Source: CAWCTD01 sp963798455 (GTDB lineage: Bacteria; Acidobacteriota; Terriglobia; Bryobacterales; Bryobacteraceae). From it: DNA of 64,000 nt. How positions within the stretch are numbered: the first letter of the stretch is position 1; every line of letters begins with the position of its first letter. Positions 16,861 through 26,197 of this stretch are shown piece by piece. The DNA is taken from assembly GCA_963798455.1 (NCBI GenBank), contig CAWCTD010000004.1, positions 1,485,788 through 1,549,787 of the forward strand, written 5' to 3'. The notes below the pieces were generated by a model. It saw only the letters and a program-made list of their open reading frames with translations, was not told where the DNA came from and ran no database searches. The position numbers and the translations under genes were made by a program.

Positions 16861-18942
16861 ATGAAGAAGCGCCTCCTCTACGGCTCCGGGATCGCCGCGC
16901 TGGCGGTGCTGGTCACGCTGGTGGTCTGGCAGGGTTCCTTCTCGTTCGGGGACTACGGGCCGGAGAATCCCGGCCAGGCATTCATCTACTGGGCTGTCTC
17001 CACGCTGGTCTTCCTGCTCACCCTCACTCTGGGCTTCATCCTATTCCGGACCGGAGTGAAGCTGTACATCGAGCGGCGCAGCAACCGTGAAGGGTCTCGG
17101 ATCAAGACCAAGATGGTGATCGGCGCGCTGGCACTGAGCTTCCTTCCGGTCTTCTTCCTGGTGCTGTGGAGTGTGTACGTCCTGAACCGCAACCTGGACA
17201 AATGGTTCAGCCGGCCGGCGCAAAGCATCGGGAATGAGCTGCTCGAGATCAAGTCCGCTCTCGAGGGAGAGGTCCGTGAGAGGGCGCAGGCGCAAGCGTA
17301 CTGGCTCGCCTCGCTTCCCGAGACGCTCAAGTACGTGGATTCCGGCGAGCGCCCGCGGGGATTCTATGAGCGGTTTTGCGCGCAGAACGACATCGCGCAG
17401 GTCCGCCTCCGCCGCCCGGATGGCGCGATACTGCCGGTGTGCGAATCGCCGGGCGGGACCGGAGGGGCGCTAGGGGTCGCGGCGCCGGTCCGCGCCGCTG
17501 AGCGGGTGGTGGGAACGCTTATGCTCGACGCGCGGCTGCCTGTGGACCTGGAGCGAGAGCAGTCGCAGATCTCAGGCTGGCTGCGCGCCTACGGCGAGCT
17601 CACTCTCAACCGCAAGAGCGCTCAGAGGTTCTACGTGCTGCTCCTGTTCCTGCTGACGCTTTTCATACTCTTCGTGGCGACATGGCTGGCCCTGTTTCTG
17701 GCACGCCAGATCAGCGTCCCGATCTCGGCTTTGCTGGACGCCGCGAGTGAGGTCCGCAAGGGCAATTGGGGGCACCGCGTCAAGGTCAAGGCGATTGACG
17801 AATTGGCCACGCTGGTTCGCTCTTTCAACGAGATGACCGAGGCGCTCGAGGCCAACCGCCGCGAACTGGAAAGCCGGCGGCGGTTCACCGAGGCCATCCT
17901 GGAGAGTATCCCCACCGGCGTGATCTCGCTGTCGCCCGAAGGCCGGATCCTGCGCGTCAACCAGGCCCTGAGCAACATTCTTCCGCGCGAGATGGTGGCG
18001 CGGGCGGAGAAGCTCGATGACCTGTTCAGCCGAGACGACACGGCCGAGATCAAGTACATGATGAAGCGCGCGCGCCGCACCGGCCTAGCCTCCAGCCAGA
18101 TGGAGCTGAAGCGGGGGCGGCAGACGCTGCACCTGGCCGTCACGGTCTCCGCTTTAGAGACGAAGGTGACGTCCGGTTTCGTGCTGGTTCTGGAGGATAC
18201 CAGCGAGTCGCTCCGCGCCCAGAAGTCGGCGGCCTGGCACGAGGTCGCGCGCCGGATCGCCCACGAGATCAAGAATCCGCTGACGCCCATTGCGCTCTCC
18301 GCGGAAAGAATCCTGCGGCAGTTGGACCGGGCCTCGACGCTGGCTGAGGCCGCTCCGAAATTGAGAGATGCCGCTTCCACCATCGTTCAGGAGGTGGAGT
18401 CGCTGAAGACGCTGGTGGATGAGTTCTCGCAGTTTGCGCGCTTCCCGGCGGCGCAACCAGCCCCCGCCGACTTGAACGAAGTGGTGGAGAACGGGCTGAG
18501 CATTTTCGCCGGGCGCCTGGACGGAATCCTGGTGGAGAAGCAATTATCGCCGGGCCTCCCGCAGGTCAACGTCGATCGGGAGCAGTTCAAGCGCGTGGTG
18601 GTGAACCTGGTCGACAACGCCGCTGAGGCCATGCAGGATGCCTTGGTCAAGCGGCTCTACATCGCCACGCAGGCCGCCGGGACGGACACGGTGGAGCTGG
18701 TGATTGCCGACAGCGGCTGCGGGGTCTCCCCCGAGGAGAAAGAGAAGCTCTTTTTGCCCTATTTTTCGACCAAAGGGCGCGGCACCGGCCTGGGTCTGGC
18801 GATCGTGAACCATATCCTCGCGGAGCACAACGCGCACATCCGCGTGGAGGACAACCGCCCGTCAGGCGCACGGTTCGTCGTCGAAATCCCGGCGCTGGCC
18901 GCGCGGGAGGGCGAGAGCAAGCCGGCGGAGGCGCGCGTTTGA
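16861..18942 (+). CDS. NtrY-like sensor histidine kinase
   Basis: Membrane sensor of the NtrY type, 693 residues. Four membrane helices are visible: about 5-24, 37-60, 83-103 and 255-281, with a periplasmic segment of about 150 residues between the last two. A HAMP domain follows (ARQISVPISALLDAASEVRKG), then a PAS domain (about 340-440), the phospho-acceptor H-box ARRIAHEIKNPLTPI (His about 467), the N box (VNLVDNAAEAM) and the G boxes (DSGCGVS, GRGTGLGLAI). A TATAAT lies at 16834-16839. The stop overlaps the TTG start of the regulator gene by 4 bp, so the pair is one unit. NtrY homologues respond to nitrogen or redox state; the signal here is unknown. Confidence 0.93.
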   Translation: MKKRLLYGSGIAALAVLVTLVVWQGSFSFGDYGPENPGQAFIYWAVSTLVFLLTLTLGFILFRTGVKLYIERRSNREGSRIKTKMVIGALALSFLPVFFLVLWSVYVLNRNLDKWFSRPAQSIGNELLEIKSALEGEVRERAQAQAYWLASLPETLKYVDSGERPRGFYERFCAQNDIAQVRLRRPDGAILPVCESPGGTGGALGVAAPVRAAERVVGTLMLDARLPVDLEREQSQISGWLRAYGELTLNRKSAQRFYVLLLFLLTLFILFVATWLALFLARQISVPISALLDAASEVRKGNWGHRVKVKAIDELATLVRSFNEMTEALEANRRELESRRRFTEAILESIPTGVISLSPEGRILRVNQALSNILPREMVARAEKLDDLFSRDDTAEIKYMMKRARRTGLASSQMELKRGRQTLHLAVTVSALETKVTSGFVLVLEDTSESLRAQKSAAWHEVARRIAHEIKNPLTPIALSAERILRQLDRASTLAEAAPKLRDAASTIVQEVESLKTLVDEFSQFARFPAAQPAPADLNEVVENGLSIFAGRLDGILVEKQLSPGLPQVNVDREQFKRVVVNLVDNAAEAMQDALVKRLYIATQAAGTDTVELVIADSGCGVSPEEKEKLFLPYFSTKGRGTGLGLAIVNHILAEHNAHIRVEDNRPSGARFVVEIPALAAREGESKPAEARV

Positions 18943-20297
18943 ACCCTGCCCGCATTCTGGTCGTCGACGACGAGCCCGGCATCCGGAAGTCGCTCTGCGG
19001 CGTGCTCAAGGACGAGGGATACGCTTCCAGCGCCGCAGCCACGGGCGAGGCATGCCTGGAAGAGGTGACCAAAGGCTACGAGCTGATTCTGCTGGACGTG
19101 TGGCTGCCCGGCATGGACGGCATGGAAACGCTGGCTCGCATCCAGGAGATCCCTTTCGGCGACCGCCCCGTGGTGGTCATGATCTCCGGCCACGGCAACA
19201 TCGAGACCGCCGTCAAGGCCACCAAACTCGGCGCGTTCGACTTTCTGGAGAAGCCGCTGACCATCGAGAAGGTGACCGTGGTGGTGAAGAACGCGCTCAG
19301 GCACCGGCGGCTGGAACTGGAGAATCAGCGGCTCCGGGGAGCGGACGAGTCGAAGTACCGGATCATCGGTGATAGCGTCCCGATGAAGGCTTTGCGGCAG
19401 CAACTGGGGCTCATGGCCGGCACCAACGGGCGGGTGCTGATCTACGGGGCAAGCGGCACTGGCAAGGAACTGGTGGCCCATGCGATCCACGCCACCAGTC
19501 ACCGCGCCGCGGAGCCGTTCGTGGAGGTCAATTGCGCGGCCATTCCGGAGGAGCTGATCGAGAGCGAGCTGTTCGGCCACCGCAAGGGCAGCTTCACCGG
19601 CGCCCACGAGGACAAAATCGGGAAGTTCCAGAAGGCGAATGGGGGCTCGCTGTTTCTCGACGAGGTCGGAGACATGAGCCTCAAGACGCAGGCCAAGGTT
19701 CTCCGCGCGCTGGATGAACAGCGTTTCGAGCCCGTGGGCGCTTTAGAGTCGATCCAGGTGGATGTGCGCGTGATCGCAGCGACGAACAAGAACTTGCAGG
19801 AGGAGATCGAGCGGGGGAATTTCCGGGAGGACCTCTTCTACCGCCTGAACGTCATTCCTTTCCACGTGCCGCTCCTCAAGGAGCACGTGGAAGACATCGC
19901 GTCGCTGGCCGATCATTTCCTCAAGGAGTTCACGACCGCTTACGGACGCAAGCCGAAGGAACTGACCCCGGAGGCCTACCGGCTTCTCCAGGAATACCAT
20001 TGGCCCGGTAACGTGCGTGAGTTGCGGAACCTGATGGAACGCATGGTCATCATGAACCCCCAGGTCCGCATTGACGTGCGTCACATCCCGTTGCCGCGCT
20101 CGCGCCCTGCCTCCGAACGCCCAGCGGAGAGCTTTGGAAGCCTGCAAGAGGTGCGTGCCGCGGTGGAGAAGGAATACATTCTCAGGAAGCTGGACGAAAC
20201 CAACGGGAACGTCACACGTGCCGCGGAACTGTTGGGGCTGGAACGCAGTAATCTCTACCGTAAGATGAGGACGCTGGGCATCGCTCCCAAGGAATAG
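18939..20297 (+). CDS. NtrX/NtrC-like sigma-54-dependent response regulator
   Basis: 452 residues. TTG 18939 overlaps the kinase stop (TTGA). Receiver domain 3-120 with phospho-acceptor Asp53 (LLDVWLPGMDG) and Lys105. The AAA+ domain has Walker A GASGTGKE (170-177), the sigma-54 loop as GSFTGA (217-222, Ser for the usual Ala, as in many NtrX proteins), Walker B SLFLDEVGDM and the arginine-finger region FREDLFYRLNVIPF. A Fis-type helix-turn-helix closes it (NGNVTRAAELLGLERSNLYRKM). It should activate RpoN promoters when phosphorylated by the kinase encoded just upstream. No target promoter could be assigned in the window. Confidence 0.94.
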   Translation: MNPARILVVDDEPGIRKSLCGVLKDEGYASSAAATGEACLEEVTKGYELILLDVWLPGMDGMETLARIQEIPFGDRPVVVMISGHGNIETAVKATKLGAFDFLEKPLTIEKVTVVVKNALRHRRLELENQRLRGADESKYRIIGDSVPMKALRQQLGLMAGTNGRVLIYGASGTGKELVAHAIHATSHRAAEPFVEVNCAAIPEELIESELFGHRKGSFTGAHEDKIGKFQKANGGSLFLDEVGDMSLKTQAKVLRALDEQRFEPVGALESIQVDVRVIAATNKNLQEEIERGNFREDLFYRLNVIPFHVPLLKEHVEDIASLADHFLKEFTTAYGRKPKELTPEAYRLLQEYHWPGNVRELRNLMERMVIMNPQVRIDVRHIPLPRSRPASERPAESFGSLQEVRAAVEKEYILRKLDETNGNVTRAAELLGLERSNLYRKMRTLGIAPKE

Positions 20298-20302
20298 GCG
20301 GC

Positions 20303-21364
20303 TCAGGCCTGGGCTACCAGCGCCGGAGTCTTGTGCGTGCCGTTGCGGGCCCGCAGATCGAGGAGTTTCCGCAACTCAGCGTCCAGTTTTTGCGCGGTCT
20401 CCGGATGCTCCTTGAGGAACAGGCGCGCGTTTTCGCGGCCCTGGCCGATGCGCTCGCCGACAAAGCTGAACCAGGAGCCGCTTTTCTCCACAAGATTGTG
20501 GGTCACGGCCAGATCCAACAGGTCGCCCTCCCGGGAGATCCCCTCGCCGTAAAGCAGATCCACCTCGGCCTCCTTGAAGGGTGCCGCCACTTTGTTCTTG
20601 ACCACCTTGATCCGGGTGCGGTTGCCGATCACCTTGTCGCCGTCTTTGATGGCTGAGATCCGCCGGACGTCGATCCGCACCGAACTGTAAAACTTCAACG
20701 CCCGTCCACCTGTGGTCGTTTCGGGATTGCCGAACATGACCCCGATCTTCTCGCGGATCTGGTTGATGAAGACCAGGCAGGTGTTGGTCCGCGCAATCGC
20801 TCCGGTAAGCTTGCGCAGAGCCTGCGACATGAGGCGGGCTTGCAGGCCCATGTGGCTATCGCCCATTTCCCCGTCCAACTCCGCCTTGGGGACCAGAGCC
20901 GCCACCGAATCCACGACCACCACGTCCACGGCGCCGGAACTCACGAAGGCCGAAGCGATCTCCAGAGCCTGCTCTCCATGGTCGGGCTGAGCGACCAGCA
21001 GGTTGTCCACATCCACGCCGAGCTTGCGCGCGTAGGCCGGGTCCAAGGCGTGCTCGGCGTCGATGAAGACCGCCGTCCCGCCCTCCCTCTGGGCCTCGGC
21101 GATGATCTGCAACGCAATCGTCGTCTTGCCGGAGGATTCCGGCCCGAAAACTTCCACTACGCGCCCGCGCGGGAAGCCGCCGACGCCCAGCGCCGCGTCC
21201 AGGGAAATGGAGCCGCTCGGAATGATGTCCACGGGCACGATGGTTCGCGACCCAATGCGCAACACGGCGCCCTTCCCGAACTGCTTTTCCATCTGGAGCA
21301 AAGCCAGATCAATCGCGCGGCGGCGTTCCCGCTCGTCAAGCATGGACAAGTTCTCCTTCGCCAA
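20303..21364 (-). CDS. recA: RecA recombinase, copy 1
   Basis: Full-length 353-residue RecA. Walker A GPESSGKTT (74-82), catalytic Glu104 in FIDAEHALDP, Walker B VVVVDSVAALVPK, the L1/L2 DNA-binding region with GDSHMGLQARLMSQALRKL and FGNPETTTGGRALKFY, and the LDAELRKLL C-terminal domain. It forms the ATP filament on single-stranded DNA for strand exchange and triggers LexA self-cleavage. It is a monocistronic-looking gene, convergent with the ntrX-like gene 5 bp away. A second recA lies 7 kb to the right. This copy keeps the standard IDAEHALD motif; copy 2 has IDVEHALD. Confidence 0.97.
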   Translation of the reverse strand: MAKENLSMLDERERRRAIDLALLQMEKQFGKGAVLRIGSRTIVPVDIIPSGSISLDAALGVGGFPRGRVVEVFGPESSGKTTIALQIIAEAQREGGTAVFIDAEHALDPAYARKLGVDVDNLLVAQPDHGEQALEIASAFVSSGAVDVVVVDSVAALVPKAELDGEMGDSHMGLQARLMSQALRKLTGAIARTNTCLVFINQIREKIGVMFGNPETTTGGRALKFYSSVRIDVRRISAIKDGDKVIGNRTRIKVVKNKVAAPFKEAEVDLLYGEGISREGDLLDLAVTHNLVEKSGSWFSFVGERIGQGRENARLFLKEHPETAQKLDAELRKLLDLRARNGTHKTPALVAQA

Positions 21365-21391
21365 GCTAGTGCCTGCCAGGAGCCGGGATTC

Positions 21392-21844
21392 TCACTGGAT
21401 TCTCGCGTCGATTAGTTCCACCCGCTCGCGGTCAGCGCTGTCTGCAGGCAATAGCGAAAGGATCCCGCGGTCCAGTGTCGCCAGCTTGCCGCGCCTGTGG
21501 ATGGCCAGCCCGAGCAGGTAGGCGTCGCTCACCTGACGATGCCCCATGAGCCTCTGGCGGAAAGGTCTCACCGCCTCGGCGAAGCTGATGTCATCCGCCC
21601 AGAAGTGGTGAAAGCGGTGCTGAGAGTTGGCTTCGAGGGCCTTGACCGCCTCAACCGGAGTAACAGCATCCTTGGTGAAAGCGGGATTGGAAAGGATTCT
21701 CACGAAACCCGCCTCGCTCAGCGCACAGGTGGCCCAGCCATGGTGAGCGTTCTTGCCGAACCAATTCTGGGCGGCGGAGTGCGATTGGTGAGGCGGCCAG
21801 AGGAGGGCCACCAGGACGTTGACGTCCAACAGAAACTGAGTCAT
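21392..21844 (-). CDS. VapC-type PIN-domain ribonuclease toxin
   Basis: 150 residues. The four acidic residues of a PIN active site are present: Asp7 (FLLDVNVLVALL), Glu44 (CALSEAGFVRIL), Asp107 (QVSDAYLLGLA) and Asp125 (LATLDRGI). Such toxins cleave tRNA or rRNA when free of antitoxin. Its ATG overlaps the stop of the antitoxin gene by 4 bp (ATGA), the usual order of antitoxin then toxin. It lies between recA copy 1 and the polysaccharide operon. The sequence looks intact, so the pair may be active. TasA-type PIN variants have the same general pattern. Confidence 0.88.
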   Translation of the reverse strand: MTQFLLDVNVLVALLWPPHQSHSAAQNWFGKNAHHGWATCALSEAGFVRILSNPAFTKDAVTPVEAVKALEANSQHRFHHFWADDISFAEAVRPFRQRLMGHRQVSDAYLLGLAIHRRGKLATLDRGILSLLPADSADRERVELIDARIQ

Positions 21845-22068
21845 ATCTCATCTGCCTCCAGTTCCTTGACCATCTCGGTCGTGACCACCGGAGAGTCGGG
21901 AGGCAAATCGAACACCGCAAGTCCGTTCACCATGCGGAATGGCCGTTCGACAGCCAATCCTCGGCGTACCAACTCGGAAACCGCCCTGCCAAGAGCCAGA
22001 GAGCGGCTTTCTGCGTACGCCTTGGCAAGGCACATCACGTCATCATCCAGCCTAAGCGTTGTCCTCAT
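21841..22068 (-). CDS. VapB-type ribbon-helix-helix antitoxin
   Basis: ATG 22068 starts MRTTLRLDDDVMCLAKAYAE, a standard ribbon-helix-helix DNA-binding N-terminus, with GGAAG 4 nt before the start. The C-terminal part (GLAVFDLPPDSPVVTTEMV) would wrap the toxin. It is 75 residues long; codons upstream of 22068 are open but do not look coding. Such antitoxins bind their own promoter together with the toxin. It is followed by vapC with a 4-bp overlap. Confidence 0.87.
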   Translation of the reverse strand: MRTTLRLDDDVMCLAKAYAESRSLALGRAVSELVRRGLAVERPFRMVNGLAVFDLPPDSPVVTTEMVKELEADEI

Positions 22069-22111
22069 ACTTCCGATGACATCATATTCTTGCCTTGATG
22101 TCAAAGTGCAT

Positions 22112-23221
22112 CTACGATGCCACTGGTCCATACAGAGCATCATAGAGCGACACTGTCGCCTCAACCATTCGTTCGAGGCCGAAGCTGGCTTCGTAAGCCA
22201 GCCGAGCCTGGGACCCCATCCGCTGCCGCAGCGTGCTGTCAGCGAGGAGACGGGCAAGCGCCGAGGCCAGTTCCCTGAAATCTCCGGCAGGTACGAGGAC
22301 CCCTGTGTTCCCGTCGCTCACCGCTTCGGGCACTCCACCGACGCCCGAGGCTACGACGGGCAACCCCGCCCGCATGGCCTCCAGCAGGCTGCGCGGGAAG
22401 CCCTCCGAGCGGGACGAGAGCACGAAGACTTGCGCGCGCGCCAGCAAGCGCTCGGGCGCGGGCTGATACCCGAGGAAGTGCAGCCGCTCCGAGATCCCCA
22501 GCGACGCGGCGAGCGAGCGTGTACGCTCCAGGAGCGGGCCATCGCCCACCAGATCCATTTGCCACTCCGCGGAACGGGCCGTGGCGAGGGCGCGGAGCAG
22601 AGTCTCGTGGTCCTTTGGAGCCTGGAACCGTGCCACGGACACAAGCCGGATGGGGCTGGCCGCCGGATCAGCGCGCAGTTCGGCCGGCACGTCGCGAACA
22701 CCGTTGTAGATCACGTGCAGCCGGCTGGACTCGGCGACTCCGTGCCTCAATGCCAGGTCCCTCTCGTACCGGCAAACGCACACGATGGCGGCCGCCCGGT
22801 TCGCCAGCGCCTTCTCCGCCAAGCGGAACCCGAAGCCCGCCAGGGACGAGAACCTGCCTCCGAACGGCCAGCCGTGTGGCGTGTAGACGGCAGGTATGCC
22901 GAGCCTCGAGGCCACGAGCCGGCCAATCCAGCCGGCCTTGGCAGTGTGTACAGAGATAATGTCGGGCCTGAAGTCACCCACCGCCTTGGCCAGCTCGCGG
23001 AAGGCCCGGAGGTCACGCACGGGACGGATCGAGCGCCGCAGGCTCCGCAGCGGCCGAAAGGGCACGCCGGCGCACGCCAACTGCTCCGTTACCGCGCCCT
23101 CGCCGCCAGTGAAAACCATCACTTGATGACCTCGTTCGAGCATGGCCCGCGCTAGATCGCGGACGTGCACGCTGGCGCCCCCCATCGCGTCGGCCCGCGT
23201 GATGACATAAGCGATCTTCAC
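22112..23221 (-). CDS. GT4 glycosyltransferase (gene 7 of polysaccharide operon)
   Basis: 369 residues from GTG 23221 (VKIAYVITRADAMGGASVH), which overlaps the methyltransferase stop as GTGA. It has a GT-B fold: the N-terminal domain with the Gly-rich AMGGASVHVRDLARA and DIISVHTAKAGWIGR, and the C-terminal donor domain with LVSVARFQAPKDHETLL, GDGPLLE and the E-x7-E motif SEGFPRSLLEAMRAGLPV. GT4 enzymes transfer a sugar from a nucleotide-sugar onto a growing glycan at the inner face of the membrane. It is the last gene of the operon. The open frame left of 23221 (larger coordinates) runs through the methyltransferase gene and is not coding. Confidence 0.92.
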   Translation of the reverse strand: MKIAYVITRADAMGGASVHVRDLARAMLERGHQVMVFTGGEGAVTEQLACAGVPFRPLRSLRRSIRPVRDLRAFRELAKAVGDFRPDIISVHTAKAGWIGRLVASRLGIPAVYTPHGWPFGGRFSSLAGFGFRLAEKALANRAAAIVCVCRYERDLALRHGVAESSRLHVIYNGVRDVPAELRADPAASPIRLVSVARFQAPKDHETLLRALATARSAEWQMDLVGDGPLLERTRSLAASLGISERLHFLGYQPAPERLLARAQVFVLSSRSEGFPRSLLEAMRAGLPVVASGVGGVPEAVSDGNTGVLVPAGDFRELASALARLLADSTLRQRMGSQARLAYEASFGLERMVEATVSLYDALYGPVAS

Positions 23222-23988
23222 CGGGCCTCCTTGCGCGAAACGATCACCAGAAATGCCAGCTTTCGGAAGATGGCGCTGGCGACAGCAGGGACCGCGGGGA
23301 AATCCAGCAGCCGCGCCAGAGGCGCCAGCACGCGGCTGTCGCGCAGGCGATAGCGGATGTAGTCGGGCTCGCGCAGTTCGCTTGTGAAGCAGGCGCGAAA
23401 CGCGCGCATTACCTCGCCTCGCGCCCGGTAGTTCGTGTAGCGGTCGAGCCATTGGAGTTTGTCCCGGGCCCACTGGCGGCGCGTCGGTGCCTGTTCTTTC
23501 CATTTGCCGAGCCCGGCCGACCGCAGGGCCCAGGCGTAAAGAAAGCGAAACCGTGAGGTCTTTGGGAACCAGTGCGCGAACGGGATGCCGATGTGCCCCT
23601 CGCGAAACACGTCGCGCGCGGGAAAGATACTCAACACGGTTCCGCCGGGCTTGAGCACCCGATGGATCTCTCGCAGCACGGCATCGAGGTCAACGACATG
23701 TTCGATCACCTGGTTGTTGGTCACCAGGTCGAAAAACTCGTCATCGAACGGCAGCCGGCCTTCGCGGATCTCGTAAATGAAGGTTCCCAACAGCCCGGAG
23801 CGCTCAGCTTCCAGGCGGGCTTCGGACCCGCCGTAAAAGACGTCGGCTCCCAGCATTTCCAGTCCGGCGGCTCGGCCCGCCGTGACCACCTCACCGGCGC
23901 CGCAGCCGAAGTCCAGGACTCTTGCTCCGGGCCGCCCGGAGACGTGCCGTCTCGCGAAATCGAGCACGAAGCGGTTGGTCACATCCAC
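23218..23988 (-). CDS. Class I SAM-dependent methyltransferase
   Basis: About 256 residues. Motif I is VLDFGCGAGEV, the acidic end of strand 2 is LGADVFYGG, and the post-motif region reads LVTNNQVIEHVVDLDAVLREIHRVLKPGG, as in Methyltransf_11/23 proteins. GTG 23988 is my start (VDVTNRFVLDF); GTG 23982 (GTGACC, overlapping the preceding stop) is as likely. Both overlap the upstream glycosyltransferase, and the stop overlaps the next GT start. In such clusters it would methylate a sugar or lipid-linked glycan, possibly at the chain end; this is inferred from position. Confidence 0.88.
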   Translation of the reverse strand: MDVTNRFVLDFARRHVSGRPGARVLDFGCGAGEVVTAGRAAGLEMLGADVFYGGSEARLEAERSGLLGTFIYEIREGRLPFDDEFFDLVTNNQVIEHVVDLDAVLREIHRVLKPGGTVLSIFPARDVFREGHIGIPFAHWFPKTSRFRFLYAWALRSAGLGKWKEQAPTRRQWARDKLQWLDRYTNYRARGEVMRAFRACFTSELREPDYIRYRLRDSRVLAPLARLLDFPAVPAVASAIFRKLAFLVIVSRKEAR

Positions 23989-25097
23989 TGTGAAAACAGC
24001 TCCCGGTACAACTCTTCCCACCGCGTGAGCACCATACCTGCCTCGAACCGTGCAACCACGTGGTCACGGGCGGCAAGACCGAGCTCTCGGCGTTCCTCGC
24101 GAGAGAGGCTCATCAGCCGCGACATGGCCGCGCCTAGAGCTTCGGGCACCCCCGGAAAAACCAGGTAGCCTGTCTGTTCGTGAACGATGATCTCACTCAC
24201 GCCGCCCACGTCGGCCGCCACGCAGGCCAGCCCGCTGGATGCCGCTTCGAGCAGCGCCACCGGCAGTCCTTCCACGACGGAGGCGTGCGCGAAGCCGTCG
24301 CACGCGGACATCAGGTCCGCGACGTCCTGGCGTTCGCCGAGGAAGCGCACATCCGCGCCGAGATCACTGGCGAGTTGGCGCAACTCTGCCTCCTGAGGCC
24401 CCGTGCCAGCCACGAGCAGGATGCCTTTACCAGGCCCGGCGAGGGCCCGCAACAGCGTGGGGTACCCTTTCTTCCACATCAGCCGGCCCACCGCCAGCCA
24501 TGTGAATTCCTGCCCGAGGCCAAGAAGCCGCCGCACACGTTCCCGCCGCCCGGCGTCGGGCCGGAAAGAAGCTGTGTCCACACCGTTCGGAATCACACGG
24601 AGTTTGCGGGCGGGAACGGCCCGGGCTGAAATGTGCCGTCGCGCGACTGCCGGCGACACGGCCACCGTTACGTCCGCCAGAGGGTCCGTCAGGCGGTAGA
24701 AGCGGTCACGCCACTGAACGTTTTCCGACCCGCGGCCGCTCTCGGCGACACTGTGCAGCGTGGAGATGAGCACGGGCACGGGACACACCAGCCGTACCGA
24801 GCGCGCCAGCAGGTTGGCGTGGAACATGTGGCTGTGCAGGACCTGAGGCCGGAGCTTCCGCAGGATGGCTGACAGGCGCGTGTATCCGAGAGGGTTCCAG
24901 ACTCCGGGCTGCATGTCCAAAGAGAAGACGGAGACCCCGGCAGAGGTCAGCTCCTGCTCGAAGGCCGAGGGTTTCAGCAGAGAGATGATGTTCACCTCCC
25001 AGCCTCGCCGCCGCAGTCCACCCGCAAGCAGCGCGACTTGCGTTTCCGCGCCGGCGCGCGCCAGGCTGGTCGCGAGCAGGGCTACCCGCGCCGTCAT
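23979..25097 (-). CDS. GT4 glycosyltransferase (gene 5 of polysaccharide operon)
   Basis: 372 residues from ATG 25097 (MTARVALLATSLARAGAETQ), overlapping the preceding stop as ATGA. N-terminal domain with GAETQVALLAGGLRRRGWEV and LHSHMFHANLLAR, then VIPNGVDTASFRPDAGRR, WLAVGRLMWKKGYPTLLRAL, GTGPQE and the E-x7-E box VEGLPVALLEAASSG. It is a retaining GT4 enzyme, with sugar specificity unknown. Longer open frame upstream lies inside the neighbouring GT gene and is not coding. Confidence 0.92.
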   Translation of the reverse strand: MTARVALLATSLARAGAETQVALLAGGLRRRGWEVNIISLLKPSAFEQELTSAGVSVFSLDMQPGVWNPLGYTRLSAILRKLRPQVLHSHMFHANLLARSVRLVCPVPVLISTLHSVAESGRGSENVQWRDRFYRLTDPLADVTVAVSPAVARRHISARAVPARKLRVIPNGVDTASFRPDAGRRERVRRLLGLGQEFTWLAVGRLMWKKGYPTLLRALAGPGKGILLVAGTGPQEAELRQLASDLGADVRFLGERQDVADLMSACDGFAHASVVEGLPVALLEAASSGLACVAADVGGVSEIIVHEQTGYLVFPGVPEALGAAMSRLMSLSREERRELGLAARDHVVARFEAGMVLTRWEELYRELFSQWM

Positions 25098-26197
25098 GCC
25101 GCTCCCCGCGCGACGCGCGCGAACAGATCCGCATAGCCTGTGAGCATGGACCCCACGCTGAAGCTTAAGGCTCGTGCCGCTGCCGCCTCGCCCATCGCCC
25201 GCCGCCGCTGGGAATCGTGTACCAGCATGGCCAAGGCCTGCCCGAGCGCCTCCGCGTTCTCGGGCGGCACGAGAACGCCGGTCACGCCGTCCTCCACCAG
25301 TTCCGGGACTCCGCCCACGGCGGGCGCCACCACGGGCAACCGCGCCGCCATGGCTTCCATTACGCTGACAGGGCTGCCTTCCCAGCGCGACGCCAGCGCG
25401 AACAGATCCGCGGCAGAAAGCAACTCCGGCACATCCGTCGAGACTCCCAGGAAATGGACCCGGCTGCCGACCCCCCGGCGTTCGGCACGCCGGCGGGCGG
25501 ACTCGAGCAGGCTGCCAACCCCCGCCATCAGAAGGTGGGAGAGCGAAGATCCGCCCAGGCCCCGCGCGAACGATTCGATCAGGGCTTCGGGATTCTTCTG
25601 CGGTTCCAGACGCGCTACCGACGCGATCAGAATGTCGTCTTGCGTGAAGCCGTGAGCGCGGCGCCAAGACTCGCGCGAGTCCGCCCGGCGGAAGCGGTCC
25701 ATGTCGATCCCGTTCGGGATGATGGCTGCCGGGGCAAAGCCATACATCCTCTCAAATGAGCGCGCCACTTCGGCGGAGACCGCGACGGGCAGCACCCCGC
25801 GTCGAAAGGCCAGCCGGTTGATGGCTCCGGTAAGTCTGTCGGGGTCCTTTCCCGCCAGGTTGTGCACCGTGTGAATCATCGCCGCGGGCCGCGCCACGGG
25901 CAAAGCGTAGCGCAGGGTGTACGAGTGAGTGTGTACCACGTCAGGAGCGAACTCGCGCAGCACGCGTGCCAGCCGCGCCCAAATCTTGATGTCGAACCCG
26001 CGGCGCTTCCCAAGGTGCCAGGTCCGGATTCCGTGCTGCTCCAGGTCCGGCTCCAGCCCGCCCGGCGAAGAGTCGTAAAGCGACACTACCCCCGTCTCGA
26101 ATCCCCGGGTCGCGAGTCCGCACGCCAGCGACACCGCGACGTTCTCGGCGCCGGCGCGCTTCAGCGTTGGCAGGATCTCGATAACGCGGATTCTCAC
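25094..26197 (-). CDS. GT4 glycosyltransferase (gene 4 of polysaccharide operon)
   Basis: 367 residues from GTG 26197 (VRIRVIEILPTLKRAGAEN), overlapping the O-antigen ligase stop (GTGA). Sequence landmarks are GAENVAVSLACGLATRG, VVHTHSYTLRYALP, AIIPNGIDMDRFRRADS, IASVARLEPQKNPEALI, RVHFLGVSTDVPELLSAAD and the E-x7-E box WEGSPVSVMEAMAARLPVV. It is a retaining GT4 enzyme with a likely role in a lipid-linked glycan; the sugar is unknown. The three GT4 genes are related but clearly diverged, so they probably add different sugars. Confidence 0.92.
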   Translation of the reverse strand: MRIRVIEILPTLKRAGAENVAVSLACGLATRGFETGVVSLYDSSPGGLEPDLEQHGIRTWHLGKRRGFDIKIWARLARVLREFAPDVVHTHSYTLRYALPVARPAAMIHTVHNLAGKDPDRLTGAINRLAFRRGVLPVAVSAEVARSFERMYGFAPAAIIPNGIDMDRFRRADSRESWRRAHGFTQDDILIASVARLEPQKNPEALIESFARGLGGSSLSHLLMAGVGSLLESARRRAERRGVGSRVHFLGVSTDVPELLSAADLFALASRWEGSPVSVMEAMAARLPVVAPAVGGVPELVEDGVTGVLVPPENAEALGQALAMLVHDSQRRRAMGEAAAARALSFSVGSMLTGYADLFARVARGAA